Positions 29,466 to 41,800 of a stretch of DNA of 64,000 nt are shown piece after piece. Location: the NCBI GenBank assembly GCA_018466975.1, contig CM031555.1:2480001-2544000 (forward strand), in the 5' to 3' direction. The DNA comes from Sparassis latifolia. Its lineage: Eukaryota > Basidiomycota > Agaricomycetes > Polyporales > Sparassidaceae. The notes below the pieces were generated by a model. It did not search any database. It saw nothing but the letters and a program-made list of their open reading frames with translations, and was not told the DNA's origin. Made by a program: the position numbers and the translations under genes. The stretch's first letter is position 1; each line of letters opens with the position of its first letter.

Positions 29466-30913
29466 TCAAAGATGGGTAGCATGTCTTCGTAATATCACAT
29501 CTGCCGCGCTGAACAAGGCGGCTGATGCGTCGTCTCTGAAGACGAAGGGTGTCAGCGAGATGTCGGAAGACGACACACACAAGAGCACGCACACTTTATA
29601 GCTCAGATTATAGACGACCTCCTTCACCCCCGTCTGGATGATCTTTATAGTGCACCTCAGACACGGGCAGCTACGAGCGCAAGTTGGTTAGTGTGCTGCG
29701 CTACTCTTAGGCGAGGAAAACGCACGTATTGCAGTAGAGCACCGCGCCGTCTCCGACACGCTCTCTGCCTGCCTCCAGCAGCGCGTTCTCCTCTGCGTGG
29801 AGACAGAGACACTCGTCCGGCGTCTCGTTCCCACTGTTGCACCGCGCGCATCCGCCCTCGTTGCAGTTTGTGAGCCCGCGAGGCGTGCCGTTGTATCTGT
29901 CCAGCTGAGATCAGTGCCACCACACGATGTGCAGGAGATGTGAAGGCGTACCCGGTGGCAAGGATCCGATTGTTGCGGACTAAGATGGCACCGACACGAC
30001 GCTTCATGCAGTTGGAGCGGTGGGACGCGAGCGCGGCAAGCTGCATGAAGTACGCGTCCCATCCCGGCCGGAGGCGCTGCGGGTTCAACAGGTTCAATGC
30101 GTCGAGGTGGGCGTAGAGTGCGGGTATGGTGTTGAATGAATTCACGATGCGCAAGGTCACGAAGGGCTCTACGCGGAGTAGCGAGGGCGTGTCACTAGAT
30201 TCGTCCAGCGCTGCTGGAGTTTGCGCGCTGGCCGCCTCTATGCCGTAGAAGTGGTCGTCGTGCTCTCGGACGAACTCCTCTAGAGATGGCGTTGAATACC
30301 GTGTCCTGCAGGGCGCTGCTCACGCGTAAGATCCGCACAAGGCGCGTAGCCGCTCACCGTGTTGCGCGCTGGAAACGCGTGAGGAGGGGCCCGTCGACGC
30401 TGACGACCATGAAGAACGGGCGCGTGACGAATGTCTGCAGCGCGTCCCGCGTGTTCAGGTCGACGGTTACGAAGTTGGCGCGCCAGTTCTGCGTGACGTG
30501 GTGGAGCATCTGCGCGAGCGACGCGAACTGCAGCGGGGGGTTGTGTTGGAAGTGTGAGCGATACGGCACAGCAGAGGGCGGGAATGACGATGAGATGGGG
30601 GACGCCATGCTCAGAAAGGACTGCCGCTGTACTATGAGACTGTCGTCTGCGACCGCTGTGTCGACGAGCAGGACGTCGTCGGTCTCCCTGCTGGTCGTCG
30701 AGCTGGCATCGGAGGATTCGCTTTGCTTGGAATCATCCTCGTTCTGCGCGCATAGGGGCGCGTTGAGTGAGAGGTCAAAAGTGAGAATATTAGCCAATAT
30801 TGGTCGCGTCGCACCTGCACTAGCTGGACGGGCTGGAAGCCTTTCGTCTGAACGAGGAACTCCTGCACGGTCGACTTTCCAGCCGATCGCGTTCCTACAA
30901 TCGCGATGAACAT
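29466..30913 (-). CDS. DCD1: Deoxycytidylate (dCMP) deaminase
   Basis: Six exons (30913-30815, 30743-30358, 30305-29952, 29896-29726, 29670-29593, 29535-29466) give 385 residues. It converts dCMP to dUMP, the substrate of thymidylate synthase. The zinc catalytic site is clear: C-L-H-A-E-E-N-A (HAE with the proton-shuttle Glu) and C-N-T-C-P-C-L-R-C-T (PCxxC). The N-terminus [15 protein letters not shown] is a P-loop-like module of the kind found on fungal dCMP deaminases, followed by a Ser-rich variable insert. G-Y-N-G-T-P-R-G follows the core R-V-G-A-I-L-V. Exon phases close without conflict. Convergent with DHX35 across about 226 bp. Confidence 0.93.
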
Positions 30914-31251
30914 GCTATCATAGTTTGCCAATCTCGTTAGCCGGGTCAACATTCATCTCGATCAGTGCGGGGACATACTTGTCGCGTGAGTTGCAAACAC
31001 GTTGTCACCGCCGGTGTTGTGCGTCGTCAGATCCGAATCTGAGAACGACAACTTGTTGAGCATTGGGGCAGCCACTTTACATATATACACCCTAGGATCG
31101 GCGCAGGGGCATCTGATGAAAGGAACTCTCGCGGCGTGAATACCGGTATCGCCGTGGGGTCTAGCAGAGTTTGAACGACATGACCGTACACATTAGATGC
31201 ACTCAGTTATGCGAGGATATATACAGGCCGACAGAAATGCTATGCAAAACT
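30914..31251. other. Intergenic region, presumed DCD1 promoter
   Basis: 338 bp between two minus-strand genes. Short TATATA runs occur near 31080 and 31215. No ORF, RNA or repeat that I can support. Confidence 0.45.
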
Positions 31252-32393
31252 TCATGAACCCTTAGCCGCGCCTACCACCACTTTCTTTGGTATCGCGCCC
31301 TTTTCTTTCAATGCCTTCCTCCGCTTCTTGGCAGCAGCCCTCCCGCGCGCCCTCTCCTCTTTCGCGGCCTTCATGTCTTTGGGTGCGGTAGTCCGTAACA
31401 TCTTGATGTGTGTGGGTATAATCTGCTTGGGCATCGGTGGCTTGCCCTGATGCACAGCCGGGGGAACCAGCCACGAAGAGCGCAGCGTCGGGATTTGCTC
31501 CAGCAGGGGGGCCATCTCCGTCAACTCTGGTGCAGAGCTCTGCGAGAAATATTAATAGGCTGTCTCTGGCGAGACACGTGCACTCACGTCTATGGCCATG
31601 ACCGATACCCTCCGCAGGCCCATGGCCTCGGACAGCGAGAATTCTGCACCCTTTGGCAGCGGAACGAGGCAGATGTCGTCGCGCATGTTCCCCGGGACGT
31701 TGTCCGGGCGGCGCGCAGAGTTGCACGCCGAGACGAGGTGGGGGATGTGCGCGATGAGGAGGGGCGGGTCGATGTCGGCGCGGCAGACGAGGATGAGTCG
31801 CGGGTACCGTCTGGGCTGTTGCGTGTCTGCCTCGGAGGGCTCCTGCCCTGCAGTGATGATCGTGCGGGATGACTGCGCGAGCTGCTCGAGCAGCTTTGTG
31901 ACCTCGTTGATGCCGAACGTGAGATGCTGGAGAATGGGCGGCTCGGCGATTGCGGTGGCTTCGCTGGACGATGCCAACACTGGCTCAGAGCTTGCTGCGC
32001 CGGTATCGTCATGGGCAGCATCTGCCGTCGGTTCTGCGACGACAGCACCCTCCGAGGAGCCGTCGACTTTCCGTCTTTTGGGCACGCGAGGTCCCGCGGC
32101 AGCGCGCTTCCTCTTCCGGCTCTGCTTTTCGCGATGGAGGTGGAGCTCGGAGACGCCTTCGGCCATGGCGACGACGCGTGCGAGGATGGAGTTCTGGAGG
32201 TTCACGGGGACAGACGGCCTTGGACGCGACGCGAGTGAGCGGCGATCGCAGCTGAGAAAAATGGGCATCACCAGTCAACGCGGAATGGATTGTCGACGAC
32301 GCTCTTGTAGACGACCTTGCTGTTCTGTTTGTCGCGGGGTCTGGCGCGGTTGGAGCCGCGGTGGGTGTACGAGCGCGCAGCCTGGTCGGACAT
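31252..32393 (-). CDS. Putative RNase P/MRP subunit Pop3-like protein
   Basis: Three exons (32393-32272, 32218-31588, 31539-31252) give 346 residues. The N-terminus is basic; the middle has a conserved-looking L7Ae-fold-like segment (L-I-L-V-C-R-A-D-I-D-P-P-L-L, then L-V-S-A-C-N, L-V-P-L-P-K-G-A-E and L-G/L-R-R-V-S-V-M-A-I-D), preceded by an acidic Ala/Ser-rich insert. The C-terminus is strongly Lys/Arg-rich. This arrangement matches fungal proteins annotated as Pop3, a protein of the RNase P and RNase MRP particles that process pre-tRNA and pre-rRNA; alternatives are other L7Ae-like RNA-binding proteins. It is divergent from MIC19, 100 bp between start codons. Confidence 0.6.
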
Positions 32394-32493
32394 GGTGGCG
32401 GCAGAAGGCAGGACGCGTGCAGGTGACGGCTTCCAAAACGAGCCGTGCTCGTCCGAGAGGAAGCTGCACGCCGCTTTCACTGCTGTACTGACC

Positions 32494-33188
32494 ATGGGCG
32501 CAAGCCAGTCCACGCCGCACAATGAGGAGAAAGTCTTCGTCGCAGAGACCCCCATCCAGGCGAGCATGTCTCCCTCTGACGACGCACACAGGCCGCTCAC
32601 ATTCTCCCCCCACAGTTCTCCCAGGACGTCGTGAACCAGCTCGCGGACCACCTCGCGTCCCCGGAGACGTCCCCGCAGCGCCAGTCCACCCTCGACGCCC
32701 ACGTCCGCGCGCGCATGCACGCCGAGCTCGAGCGCCTCCGCGAGGAGGAGCAGACCGTCAAGGCGGAGATCGAGCGCGCACTCGAGAAGGAGAACCTCGA
32801 CCGCGAGCGCGAGATGGCCGGCGAGGAGACCGCCGCGGACGCGGTCGGCGCCGTCAAGAGCGGCGCTGCGCTCTTGGGCGACCTCGAGGAGGTCCGCAAA
32901 AAGGTCGAGCGCTTTCATGCCAGGCAGGAGCTCGAGGGCTACGCCGCGGTGCAGGAAAAGGGCGAGAGCGTCGTCTCGTGCTACAAGTGAGCATCGTTCC
33001 TTGTCCTCTAACGTATGGCGCCTCACCGCACCCGCCAGGTCACATCCTTCCACGCCGCTAGACTGCTGGCGGCAAGTTAGCGAGTTCAAAACCTCCGTCT
33101 CGCGACTGGAGCAGGTGCGTTTTCTCGTGCACTCGCTCTCCGCTCGTACTAAATGCTGTCACAGCAATATGTGAACTCTCTCCGATAG
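32494..33188 (+). CDS. MIC19: MICOS subunit Mic19 (DUF1690/CHCH family)
   Basis: Four exons (32494-32559, 32616-32986, 33039-33114, 33165-33188) give 178 residues. M-G-A-S-Q-S-T fits the N-myristoylation consensus seen on Mic19. A long charged coiled coil follows (L-D-A-H-V-R-A-R through K-E-N-L-D-R-E-R), then a short C-terminal CHCH-like segment with S-C-Y-K and L-D-C-W. Mic19 holds the Mic60 arm of MICOS at crista junctions and contacts the outer-membrane SAM complex. The first intron (32560-32615) has no GT donor in phase and is modelled as GC-AG (CAG|GCGAGC), which yields the family-like P-I-Q-F-S-Q-D-V-V-N junction. The coding strand is unusually GC-rich, which generates long open frames opposite. 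Confidence 0.88.
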
Positions 33189-33447
33189 TATTCCATGGGA
33201 TGTATCTATGTCAGACTGTCGACACCCTATATTCCATTCCCAGAGCGCGCGAGAGCAAAATCAGCTACTACAACAATCGACTGCAAGTACAAGGTATTAA
33301 TGCTACTTTCATAAAGGTCCGGGCGTGATCTTCCACATCGTGAAGTCCGTAAATACCGTAAGTCAAAAAGCATTCAGCAAAAGTCAGGAGCAAAGGATCC
33401 GTCTAGCAAATAGGGGGATAAGCAGTACATCGTCAGAAGTGTGCGCG

Positions 33448-34536
33448 TCAAACCATGTTGTCGGCCGACGGCCCCTGATCTTCGCCGCCATATGCGACGC
33501 CTATCGCGTCCTCCGGCTCGTCGATGTCCTCCTGTTCATCAGCGGAGCCCGTGCTCATGTGGGACAGTCTGCTGTGGGTCATCCCGTTGTTCCGTCCAGA
33601 GCCCAGCGGGAGGTAGTTGGCTATGGAGCGTCTGATGTCGAGATGCTCCAAGGCAGCCATGATGAGGCTAGCCGACACGCGGTTCTGGTGCTCCTCGCCG
33701 CTCTCGGTGGAGTAGACCGAATCCGAGGTCATCGTCGACGGCCGCTGCGCCATGAGGGGGCGGCTGAGGAACGGCCGCACGGAGGGGGAGTCTGGCTCGG
33801 CGAGTTCTCGCTTAGCGGCCTTGGCGGTACGGGAGGGTGACGGTGGTATGGGAGAAGACGATGACGGAGTAGAGGGCGTCGGAGATTTGGATATGGATTG
33901 ACTGAGGGGACTTGGGCGGATGGGACGCGGACCTGAGGCTCTGCGCGGGCGAGATAGGGCATCTGCTTCTGCTGGACGGGTGAGATACAGAAGATGGGGC
34001 ATATAGTGGGTACATACCAGGAGTCTTAACCGCCTTCTTGGCGGCAGCCCTGGCCGCCGTCTTGGCCTCCTTCTTGGAAGGGCGCGGAGAAGGGGTGCGC
34101 GAGATGAAGGAGACTTTCTTGCCGGTGTGCGACATCGCCGCCGGGGGTTGGTTGCCGGCGAACGCGCCCGAGGAGGTGTTCCGGCGTGTGTTTTGACGCA
34201 ACTTCTTGCGTTCAAGCTGGAGGAGAGATGAGCACTGATGATAGACGATGCAAGGGGAGATCACGGACGGCTTCCTTGCGATCCTTCTCCCCTGGCGCTT
34301 GATGCACCAGCCCCACCACTTCCAGATGAGCACGGCGGCGACGGCGAGGAAGGCACCGCCGACTGCGCCACCGACGATAGGGGCTATGGGGACGGTGGAC
34401 TTGGAAGAGGCAGCCTGTGTGGGAGATGCAGAGCCGCTGGTGATAGTGGTGGTGATGACCCTCTGGGAGGTGGGAGTGGCGGATTGGAGCGGAGAGGGGT
34501 GGTTGGCGGGAAAGTGGAGGAGGCATTGGCGGACAT
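33448..34536 (-). CDS. Unrecognised single-pass membrane protein (5' end uncertain)
   Basis: I do not recognise the family. Secure exons are one ending at 34265, then 34216-34018 and 33971-33448. They encode a Ser/Thr/Pro-rich external segment (T-S-Q-R-V-I-T-T-T-I-T-S-G-S-A-S-P-T), a Gly/Ala-rich transmembrane helix (V-G-G-A-V-G-G-A-F-L-A-V-A-A-V-L-I-W) followed by W-W-G-W-C-I-K-R-Q and a basic, Ser-rich cytoplasmic tail of about 280 residues. The layout is like Mid2/Wsc-type surface sensors or other fungal mucin-like single-pass proteins, but no domain proves it. No ATG lies in frame upstream. The best start (34536, M-S-A-N-A-S-S-T-F) is in another frame, so either a small exon is missed or there is a one-base shift near 34490. 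Confidence 0.5.
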
Positions 34537-34789
34537 TCGAGAGAGGGAGAGTAGCGCAGTCTATGCTGGGCTGTGCGACGGTGGAGGATAACGAGAAGAA
34601 ATGCCGGAGGAACGGAAGCGCATGAATGGACTAGCGGACGGTGGGGAAGATCAAGAGTGTGCATGCTGCTTCCGCCTCGTGTAAGTAAATGGTCACCTGC
34701 TCTCCCCCTCAGACTGCAGCAATATTCGAGACTTGGATCGAGTCTCGAGGATATATATTCGCCAGCAGCCTCGCAAAGACACAACAAGC

Positions 34790-36620
34790 GTCATCCAAAG
34801 CCAAATAGCGTTCCTATGTCGCTTAGCCTTCCTACCCTCTGCAAGCGCTGCCTCCTCGGCATCCTGCAGCTTTCCCACCTCTCCAGCGCCGACACCCCTG
34901 CGGGCCCCGTCGCCGACTCGTTCGTCCTCTGCCGCACAACGCTCTCGTAGTCCACCTTCGCCTTCTGCATCTCCGAGGACGCGTCCTTGATCCGCTTCGA
35001 CAGCCCCTTCGATCGCGCCTCGTATCCGCTCAGATTCTTCTCCGCCTTGCCCCCCTCCTTCGCCATCGTCTCCCGGCGCTCGTCCAGTAGCGCACTGATC
35101 CCTGCGATCTTCCTCTAGGAGCGAGCTCGGCTGAACCCATGTTCTCGAACTCGCGTCGAATACCAGCTGCCGCCGGATGTGCGCCCACGACAGTGTCTCG
35201 TCCACCTCCTCCAAGCCCGCCAGCACCGTAACGCCCTGTTTCAGCTCGCGTTCAGGTAGCCCAGCGGTGTCGCGAGCTCTCTGTCCATCGCAGACTTCGC
35301 CGCTGCGATGCTATCATCCGTAGGGACCACGTAGGTCGACAGTGTGCCGCCCGGTCATGAGCTCCCAGTAATAGGATGCACAATTGAGTCGTGCTGCAGC
35401 AGGTCGGCCAGCTCCGCGTGCACCAGCTTCTCCACGGGTACCAACGGCCTCCTCGCTTTCCATGATTGAAAGGTCCTCCAACAGTCGAACCACATGCATC
35501 GTGCTGCACTACTTGCGTCCGCCGGGCCAATGCCTTCTGTTCTTCCTCTTCGAGCAGCTGTTTGAGTCTAGCATTCCGATCGTCTGAGAGTCATCTTCCA
35601 CCACGGCGCCCTCTACTTCTCCGACCGCCTCGTCCCCAGGGGGAAGAAGCTCGAAGTTGTTCTCGGGCTTAGGGAGGCTCATAAAGCCAGCCTTCAGTGC
35701 ACGTTTCGCCGAAGTCATACGCAGGCGCTGATCGCGCGGCGTTTCCCCGACAGCAGTGTATCCCTTGGGGTTTGATACTGACCGCGTCTCGCATGGGCGA
35801 CCAAGGAGCGACTTGAATTTGTCACTCCTCCTAGTAGCGCGTCACCTGCTCCGATAGGGAGGGGAGTCACCAGACAGTTCGGTGTGAAAGCTCCCTGGTG
35901 TCGAGGAGTAACGCCCTCGAAGCCTGTTCCACCTGGGCGGTCGGTGTATTCTCGCCATCGAGTGACGGCGTTTGCGCAATGGTCATGTTCCGCGAATTGC
36001 GAGCCTCAGACGTTACGTTGTCATCTGTGCGCTGGGACGTGAATAAGCAACTAATGTTCCGACTGAGAAGTGCACCCACTTTGAGGTGCAATCCGAGGTG
36101 TCTGTGTCATGCGAGCTCTCAAAGCCTTGGTACTCGCTCAGCAATCGCGCGTTGGCGTCGCTGCCACTTACGAGCGCTTTCGCGTTTTCGCCGGCCTGGC
36201 CAACTTTCACGATATCCTCTAGCTCAACTTCCCCTACCTGAGCACCAGCTTCCGTTGCCTCCCAAGCGACTCAGCCGCCTTGAGTCTCTGGATCTGCACA
36301 TCTCTCGCAGCAATGAGCTTCGTTTGGTGCGGCCATTCTGTTTTCTTGGGTGAGGGATCGAGCCACTCGTATCAACGTGCCTTGCACTACTTGGGGTTCT
36401 TGTGGACCAGGGGGGAGAATATGCGCGCCCTGTGGTGTGAAGTTCCGAGTGAGCGCGCTGGGACTCAACTCAGGTTGTGGACGCGTACCACTGGTTCTTG
36501 CCATACTAGGCGATGGCTGCCTCGAGAAATTCATCTTCCGTGTTCTAGCGGAAGTAGGTGAACAAGGATGTACTTACAACAACGCGAACGGTGGTATGCA
36601 CTTTCCATACACCTGGAACA
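34790..36620 (-). pseudogene. Decayed copy of CDC5/CEF1-type Myb splicing factor
   Basis: Fragments in all three minus-strand frames line up in the order of a Cdc5/Cef1 protein. From 36.6 to 34.8 kb they are: V-R-V-V before an intron-like GTAAGT...CTAG, N-T-E-D-E-F-L-E-A-A-I-A (Myb repeat 1), Y-E-W-L-D-P-S with K-K-T-E-W nearby, then V-E-L-E-D-I-V-K-V-G-Q-A-G-E-N-A-K-A-L-V, S-R-N-M-T-I-A-Q-T-P and G-E-N-T-P, A-K-R-A-L-K-A-G-F-M near 35.7 kb, E-T-L-S-W-A-H-I-R-R-Q-L near 35.2 kb, and Y-E-A-R-S-K-G-L-S-K-R-I with V-D-Y-E-S-V-V-R near 34.9 kb. Stops interrupt them (for example TAG for Gln in K-x-C-K-A-R), neighbouring blocks need different frames, and a large part after the Myb repeats is missing. 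Cdc5 is a core NineTeen-complex component and essential in yeasts, so an intact copy should exist elsewhere. A retained intron-like gap argues against a processed pseudogene. Confidence 0.8.
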
Positions 36621-38828
36621 AGCACGTAAGCGGAAACTGTTATTTAGTGAGAAGCACGACCTGAAACTGAACGTGCCTCCTTTGCTGATGACGCGGACCA
36701 CACCGATACTATCGTTACCCCGGTATTGCAATCAGGCCTAGTTGTGCAATTTCGCGATCTCGAGCCATTCCGCTGCACTGAAAATTGTGAAAATATATGA
36801 TTTGCATGACTCCAGATAAGGAGGAAGGGCGTGAAGTCGGTCAATAGCAAGCGCCACCGCGGTGGTCATCGTCCCGTTTTTGGAAGGTGATCAAGTTGGT
36901 TGGGAGCCGCAAACTCCAAGTAAGTACTGTTTCAATTCCAGAGACGAAAGAATACACAATGCCGTGTGCGGTATATTGGTGCACTTTACGTGAGAATCAC
37001 AGCTAAGGATCGGTGCCAAATTTTTCTCTTCCCGTACAAGTGATCGCATCGTGCGACACTTGACGCCGGACGTTTCAGACCCCCTTATGCTGCAAGCACA
37101 ACGGTGAAACAAAATCAATTGCAACAGCTTGTCGGATGCACAGTCAAGGCTCAGCAAGTTTATTGTGATGTACATACAGGTCGAATTCAGACCTAACTTC
37201 TGGACATGAGGTCGCAGCGCTCCATGATCATGCCGTCGTCTCCGCAGCGTTCTTCGACGCTTCCATGGTGAAAGACGGAACTTGCCTCCGTCGCGGCCGT
37301 ACACTCGCGGAAACATGGGTGTTGAATTTACATACACGAATCAATTTAATGGGGGCGTCTCCTCATCAGCTCGATCACGGTGGTCCATGCACCGGGGGTC
37401 TATGCGTTTTGACTACTGTGATTGTCGCCGTTGCATGATATTGAGGAAGTGATGATCAGTGGTTGTACCCTAATTTTGGCAGACCCTGCGTGTCCTTCCT
37501 GCTCCGAATTTGAATGGTGGGCTGTAAGCTTGCGCTCTTGTCGGATGGTGCGGTATCGAATGGCATGGAAAATGAACGCTGACCCGGATGTTGATTTCGT
37601 CTGGCTCTTGCAAGGAGAGTGACATCTGCCTGACGCCGTAGGAAATTGACGATTTCAGGCTCGGTGCCAGGATTCCTTCAAGCTGCAGGCACACAAAACG
37701 ATTCACAATGTGGCTCACCCGAGCTGAGATGGTGCATTCATATTGATGGATCGGGAACACCTTTCCTCATCCATCGCGTCGCTCCAGGGTTGATGTTGAA
37801 ACAGATCACGCACTGCAGTAGAGAGAGGTTTCTGGCTTCGGTGTCTTCGTAGCATGCGACTCAGGCAAAGGCTGGACCAGAACCAGCACCGGAATTGAAC
37901 CTAAGTGTGCCGTTCTTCTGTGCGGACGTCCTGCGCAAAGCTCATGGGGGAGAGTTCATGGGGAAGCGGAGCCAACGTACTGTATTCAACTTCCGGTCCG
38001 ACTTAAATTTGGGGAAAAGTGTATTCGATCTTTCAAGGTTATCCACATCGCCGGTGCCATCGATTGGTGTTGGCTGGATTGCCGCTTGACCCATGGGTAC
38101 GTCGTTGGGCGCCGTTGGACAAGGTTGCCGTTGTTGACCGAGACGAGAGCCTCGGACGGCAATCGAATGTAGCGGTGGTGAGCGCAGGTTCGCCGGCGGT
38201 TGTGCAGCCAAGAAGACGGGTTCACGGGAAGCAAAGACGAGCCGGAAGGAGTCCGGAAGGCCGAAGGCTAGGGAGGGTATTTGCCGGATACCGGGTGCTA
38301 ATGGTCGGATGATGACCGAGGGTGTATATATTATATTGGGGACACGACGAGCGTGTGTGCATGGCTGGGAAGATGGGAGGGAGTCTCATGACAGTAGACT
38401 TCAAGCAGGTGGACGTACATATGGGGAGGACAGCTGAGAGAGAGCGTCTTTGATAGGCGATTCCGCTCTCAGCAGCCGCAGAGCTACTTCGCTCAGGCCC
38501 CGGTTCTAGCTCGCGCAGGCTGCAGTTTAAAGTGGATATCTATACGAGAGGATAATAAAGCCAAGGATATATACGAGAGCATAGTTGCCGGAAACGAGCC
38601 GATCGGGGTCCGCCGTTCTCCTTCCGGCGCCTCTCCATCTGACCACCGTCCTCCGCCTGCCCCCCTTCCTTCTCCCCACCACCATCTCCCCTCTCCTTTT
38701 CTCTCTTCGACGCACCCCGCGCTGTTCCCCTCGATCGCCCAATCTTCGTTCCCGGCCCTCGTTAGCCAGCCGGCGGCCTTTCTTGATCACCGTAGTCCGC
38801 GCTCCCTCTTTCTCTTATCCAACCAGCA
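36621..38828. other. 2.2-kb region without a recognisable gene
   Basis: No ORF here has a recognisable domain or joins convincingly through splice sites. The longest open stretches (for example near 37422-37622 and 37646-37852, plus strand) are under 100 residues. The last few hundred bases are a pyrimidine-rich stretch (about 38600-38800) just before the transcription-factor gene and are probably its promoter and 5' UTR. A TATATATTATATT run occurs near 38322. Confidence 0.45.
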
Positions 38829-41800
38829 ATGGACCAAGAACAGCCAGCACAGCAACCTCAGCTCCAACAGGATGACCCCTCCGACCACTCCAAACCGACG
38901 TGTGTTTCCCTCTCTCCCTGTTTTCCGCCGTGCTTCTCCCCCGTTCTGATCACCGATATTCTCGCATCAGTGGCAAAGCCCCAGTTGTCAGAGGTGCCAG
39001 AGCATGCACGGTCTGCAGGCAGGCAAAAGTAAATACTATTCCTTATCCCCTCCACCTCGTGCACTTCCATTCATTCCGTGTCAACTAGATGAAATGTGTC
39101 GGCGCCGACGACGCTAACAACATCCCATGTCAACGCTGCAAGCGCGCAGGCTTAGAGTGAGCATCAAATATTACGTCCATCATTCAGTAGTAACTGTCAT
39201 TCACAGTTGTATATTCGAGAAACACCGCAGGGGTCGCAAGCCTGGCTCCAGGTATTATCCTCTCCGTAACTTATTCTCTTCCGCCGTGTGTGAATTGTGC
39301 ATATTCGCAGGCTATCCGAAGCCTCCAAAATGCTGCGTCGCTTAGAAAAAGGTTTGAATAACGCCAAACAGAAGTCGACAAAGGACTCCGTTTCCCTCCC
39401 GTCTATTGCCGGTGCTTCCGCAGACGGCCGGTTTCATCTCGACCTTGCAAGCGGTTCTCGTTTTCCGAACAATGAGCTTCCCCCTCTTAACCTTCCCCCT
39501 CACTTCCAGGAAGGCTCCCCTCGAGACGGTCAAGAGTCCGAATCTGACGTCGATGAAGATGACGAGGACGCAGGCCGCACCGAGGGTGGAATGTATCCCG
39601 CCAGGCTCATAAAAAAAGAGAACCAGCGCCATTCTTTCTTCAAGACCATTCTCAATCCAGAAGTTGAGCCTGCCCGTCCAGGCGGTTCAGACCGTAGTTA
39701 CTCCCAGGCTAACACACAGTCACCTCCCGCGAACAGTCGGCTTGCCAACGAATCATCTCCCTTCTACAACAGCAACCCTCCGCTCAAGGACCCCATTGCG
39801 GCCGGTATGATTGACGATAAGACTGCCCATGATCTTTTCGACATGTTCTTCATCCGGCTTAACCAGTTCATCAATTTGTTCGACCCCGCCCTGCACTCTG
39901 TGGAGTATGTGCGCTCGCGCTGCCCGTTCCTCTTCACCGCGATGATTATGGGGGCCTGCAAATTTTTCAAACCGGAATTGTACATGCCTATGCTGCGACT
40001 CGCACACGAGTTCGCGGTGCGTGCGTTTGCAGAGAACTGGAAACGTGTGGAAGTGGTGCAGGCATTCGCGTGCATGACATACTGGCGCGAACCGGAGGAC
40101 ACCCGCACCTGGACCTACATCGGCTACGCGTGCAGGATGTCCGTCGAGCTCGGGCTTAACCGCTATGTCGGCAAGCGCACGACGTACGAGAGCGATTACG
40201 AGATGCGTGAGCGCCGCAACAAGGAGCGTACGTATCTCGTACTTTTCGTGCACGACCGCAGCCTGTGCATGCAGACCGGCAAGCAGTGGATGCTGCCCGA
40301 GTGCAATCTCGTCAAACATGCGGGCACTTGGCATGAGGAGGGGGGCTCGCAGATCCGCCCGGAGGACGTCATTCTCGCCGCGTTCGTGCATCTCAGACGC
40401 ATCGCGGGCGAGATTATCGACATCTTCCAGATGCGCCAAAGTGTGCCCGGCTCGCACCAAGGAGACACTGAGACCGACATGCACCTGAAGACCCTTAATT
40501 CGAAATTGGACCAGTGGGTGCAGCATTGGCAGAACGAGATGCAGAGAGGTATGATATTATCGCTCGAATTCTGTCGACGTATTTCTTATATCGTTGTGTA
40601 GCTCATGGGGAGACATTTCATTTCTCCTTTCTGAGGTGCTTCCAGCAGTATGTCCGCGTGTTTCTTAACAGTTTCGGCGTCAACACGTCACCGACTCCTG
40701 TGCGTAGCGTGCTTCTTTTGTTGAATTTGTCACTAAACGACTTTACCAGCCGAGCAGTGCTTTTAGCGATGTGCGAGCGCTCAATACATGCTACGCCAGT
40801 GCTATGGACAACCTCCAGGCAGTCGCGAAAGATTTCGCCTCCATGAGCGTTCTGGTAGTTCTTGGTGGTTATCCGACACATTATTCTTCTCTGACATCGT
40901 CTTGGTTTCAGCGCTACGGCCAAGACTCTATCACTGTGATGACGGCATACTCCGCAATTTTCCTGCTAAAGGTATGTATGTTATAACGGCATGCATGTTT
41001 CTATACTTAAACGTTTCAGCTTCTCCGCAGTGCCAATAGGCTTGAGGAATTGAAGGACAACGCACAGGATGAGATTTACGGCATGATCACCAAGACGGCA
41101 GATGCGTACCAGGAGGCGGCTGCGCTGTCGCCGGCCTCCAGCTCCGCAGCGTATCACTCGCGCTTCCTGCGCAGCTTGGTTACCAACGATACTTACAAGC
41201 AGAGACAGCTGCAGCAGGCCGAACAGGAGAAACACAAACAGGGCTTACCGCCTCCTGGACATCGCCCGCAAGGTAACCTGATCGCCGTTTCACATCGACG
41301 CCTTAAACTCACCTGTTTTTAGCTTCGTTCGGCCCGGCAGCTCAGCCAACGCAAAACTACTCGCCGGTGCAGATGTATCCTCCAGTGACGGTACCATTGT
41401 CGGTCCCAGTCGATCGTCATCCACAGATGGACCGGCATCCACAGAATTACCACTACTCACCGTCCCCCAACGTTCCGACGCCACCTCTCGTGGGGCAGGG
41501 GCCTTCGCCTGCATCGTCAACTTCAATCCCCTCGCAGCCATACTCATACGCTCGCGAACCCGAATACGCGTCCACTTCGCCGGAGTCCGCAGGGCGCAGC
41601 GGGGCGCCCAGCAACTACGGCTACTCCGGTCCCTCGGTGCCTCCGTCGACAGCCTACGCCCAGCACCCCGCCCAGCCAACATCCTTTTCCGAGCTAGTGT
41701 ATTGGCACCAAATGTTCAGGGAGGCTGGCATGAGCGATGGCGCGGACTCGGCGTATATGGCGGGGTACCCGAGTTACGGCGTGAACGACGGCAGCGCCCC

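Noticed and set aside
31592..32491. Plus-strand ORF of 299 codons opposite the Pop3-like gene
   Set aside because: Composition-driven shadow (Arg/Ala/Ser-rich) without domains; the minus strand has a coherent spliced gene.
32268..33089. Minus-strand ORF of 273 codons opposite MIC19
   Set aside because: The plus strand is the myristoylated coiled-coil Mic19; the minus frame is a GC-rich shadow.
39753..40526. Minus-strand ORF of 257 codons opposite the PriB-like factor
   Set aside because: It lies wholly opposite a GC-rich exon with clear transcription-factor content and has no recognisable domain; open antisense frames are common with C-ending codon bias.
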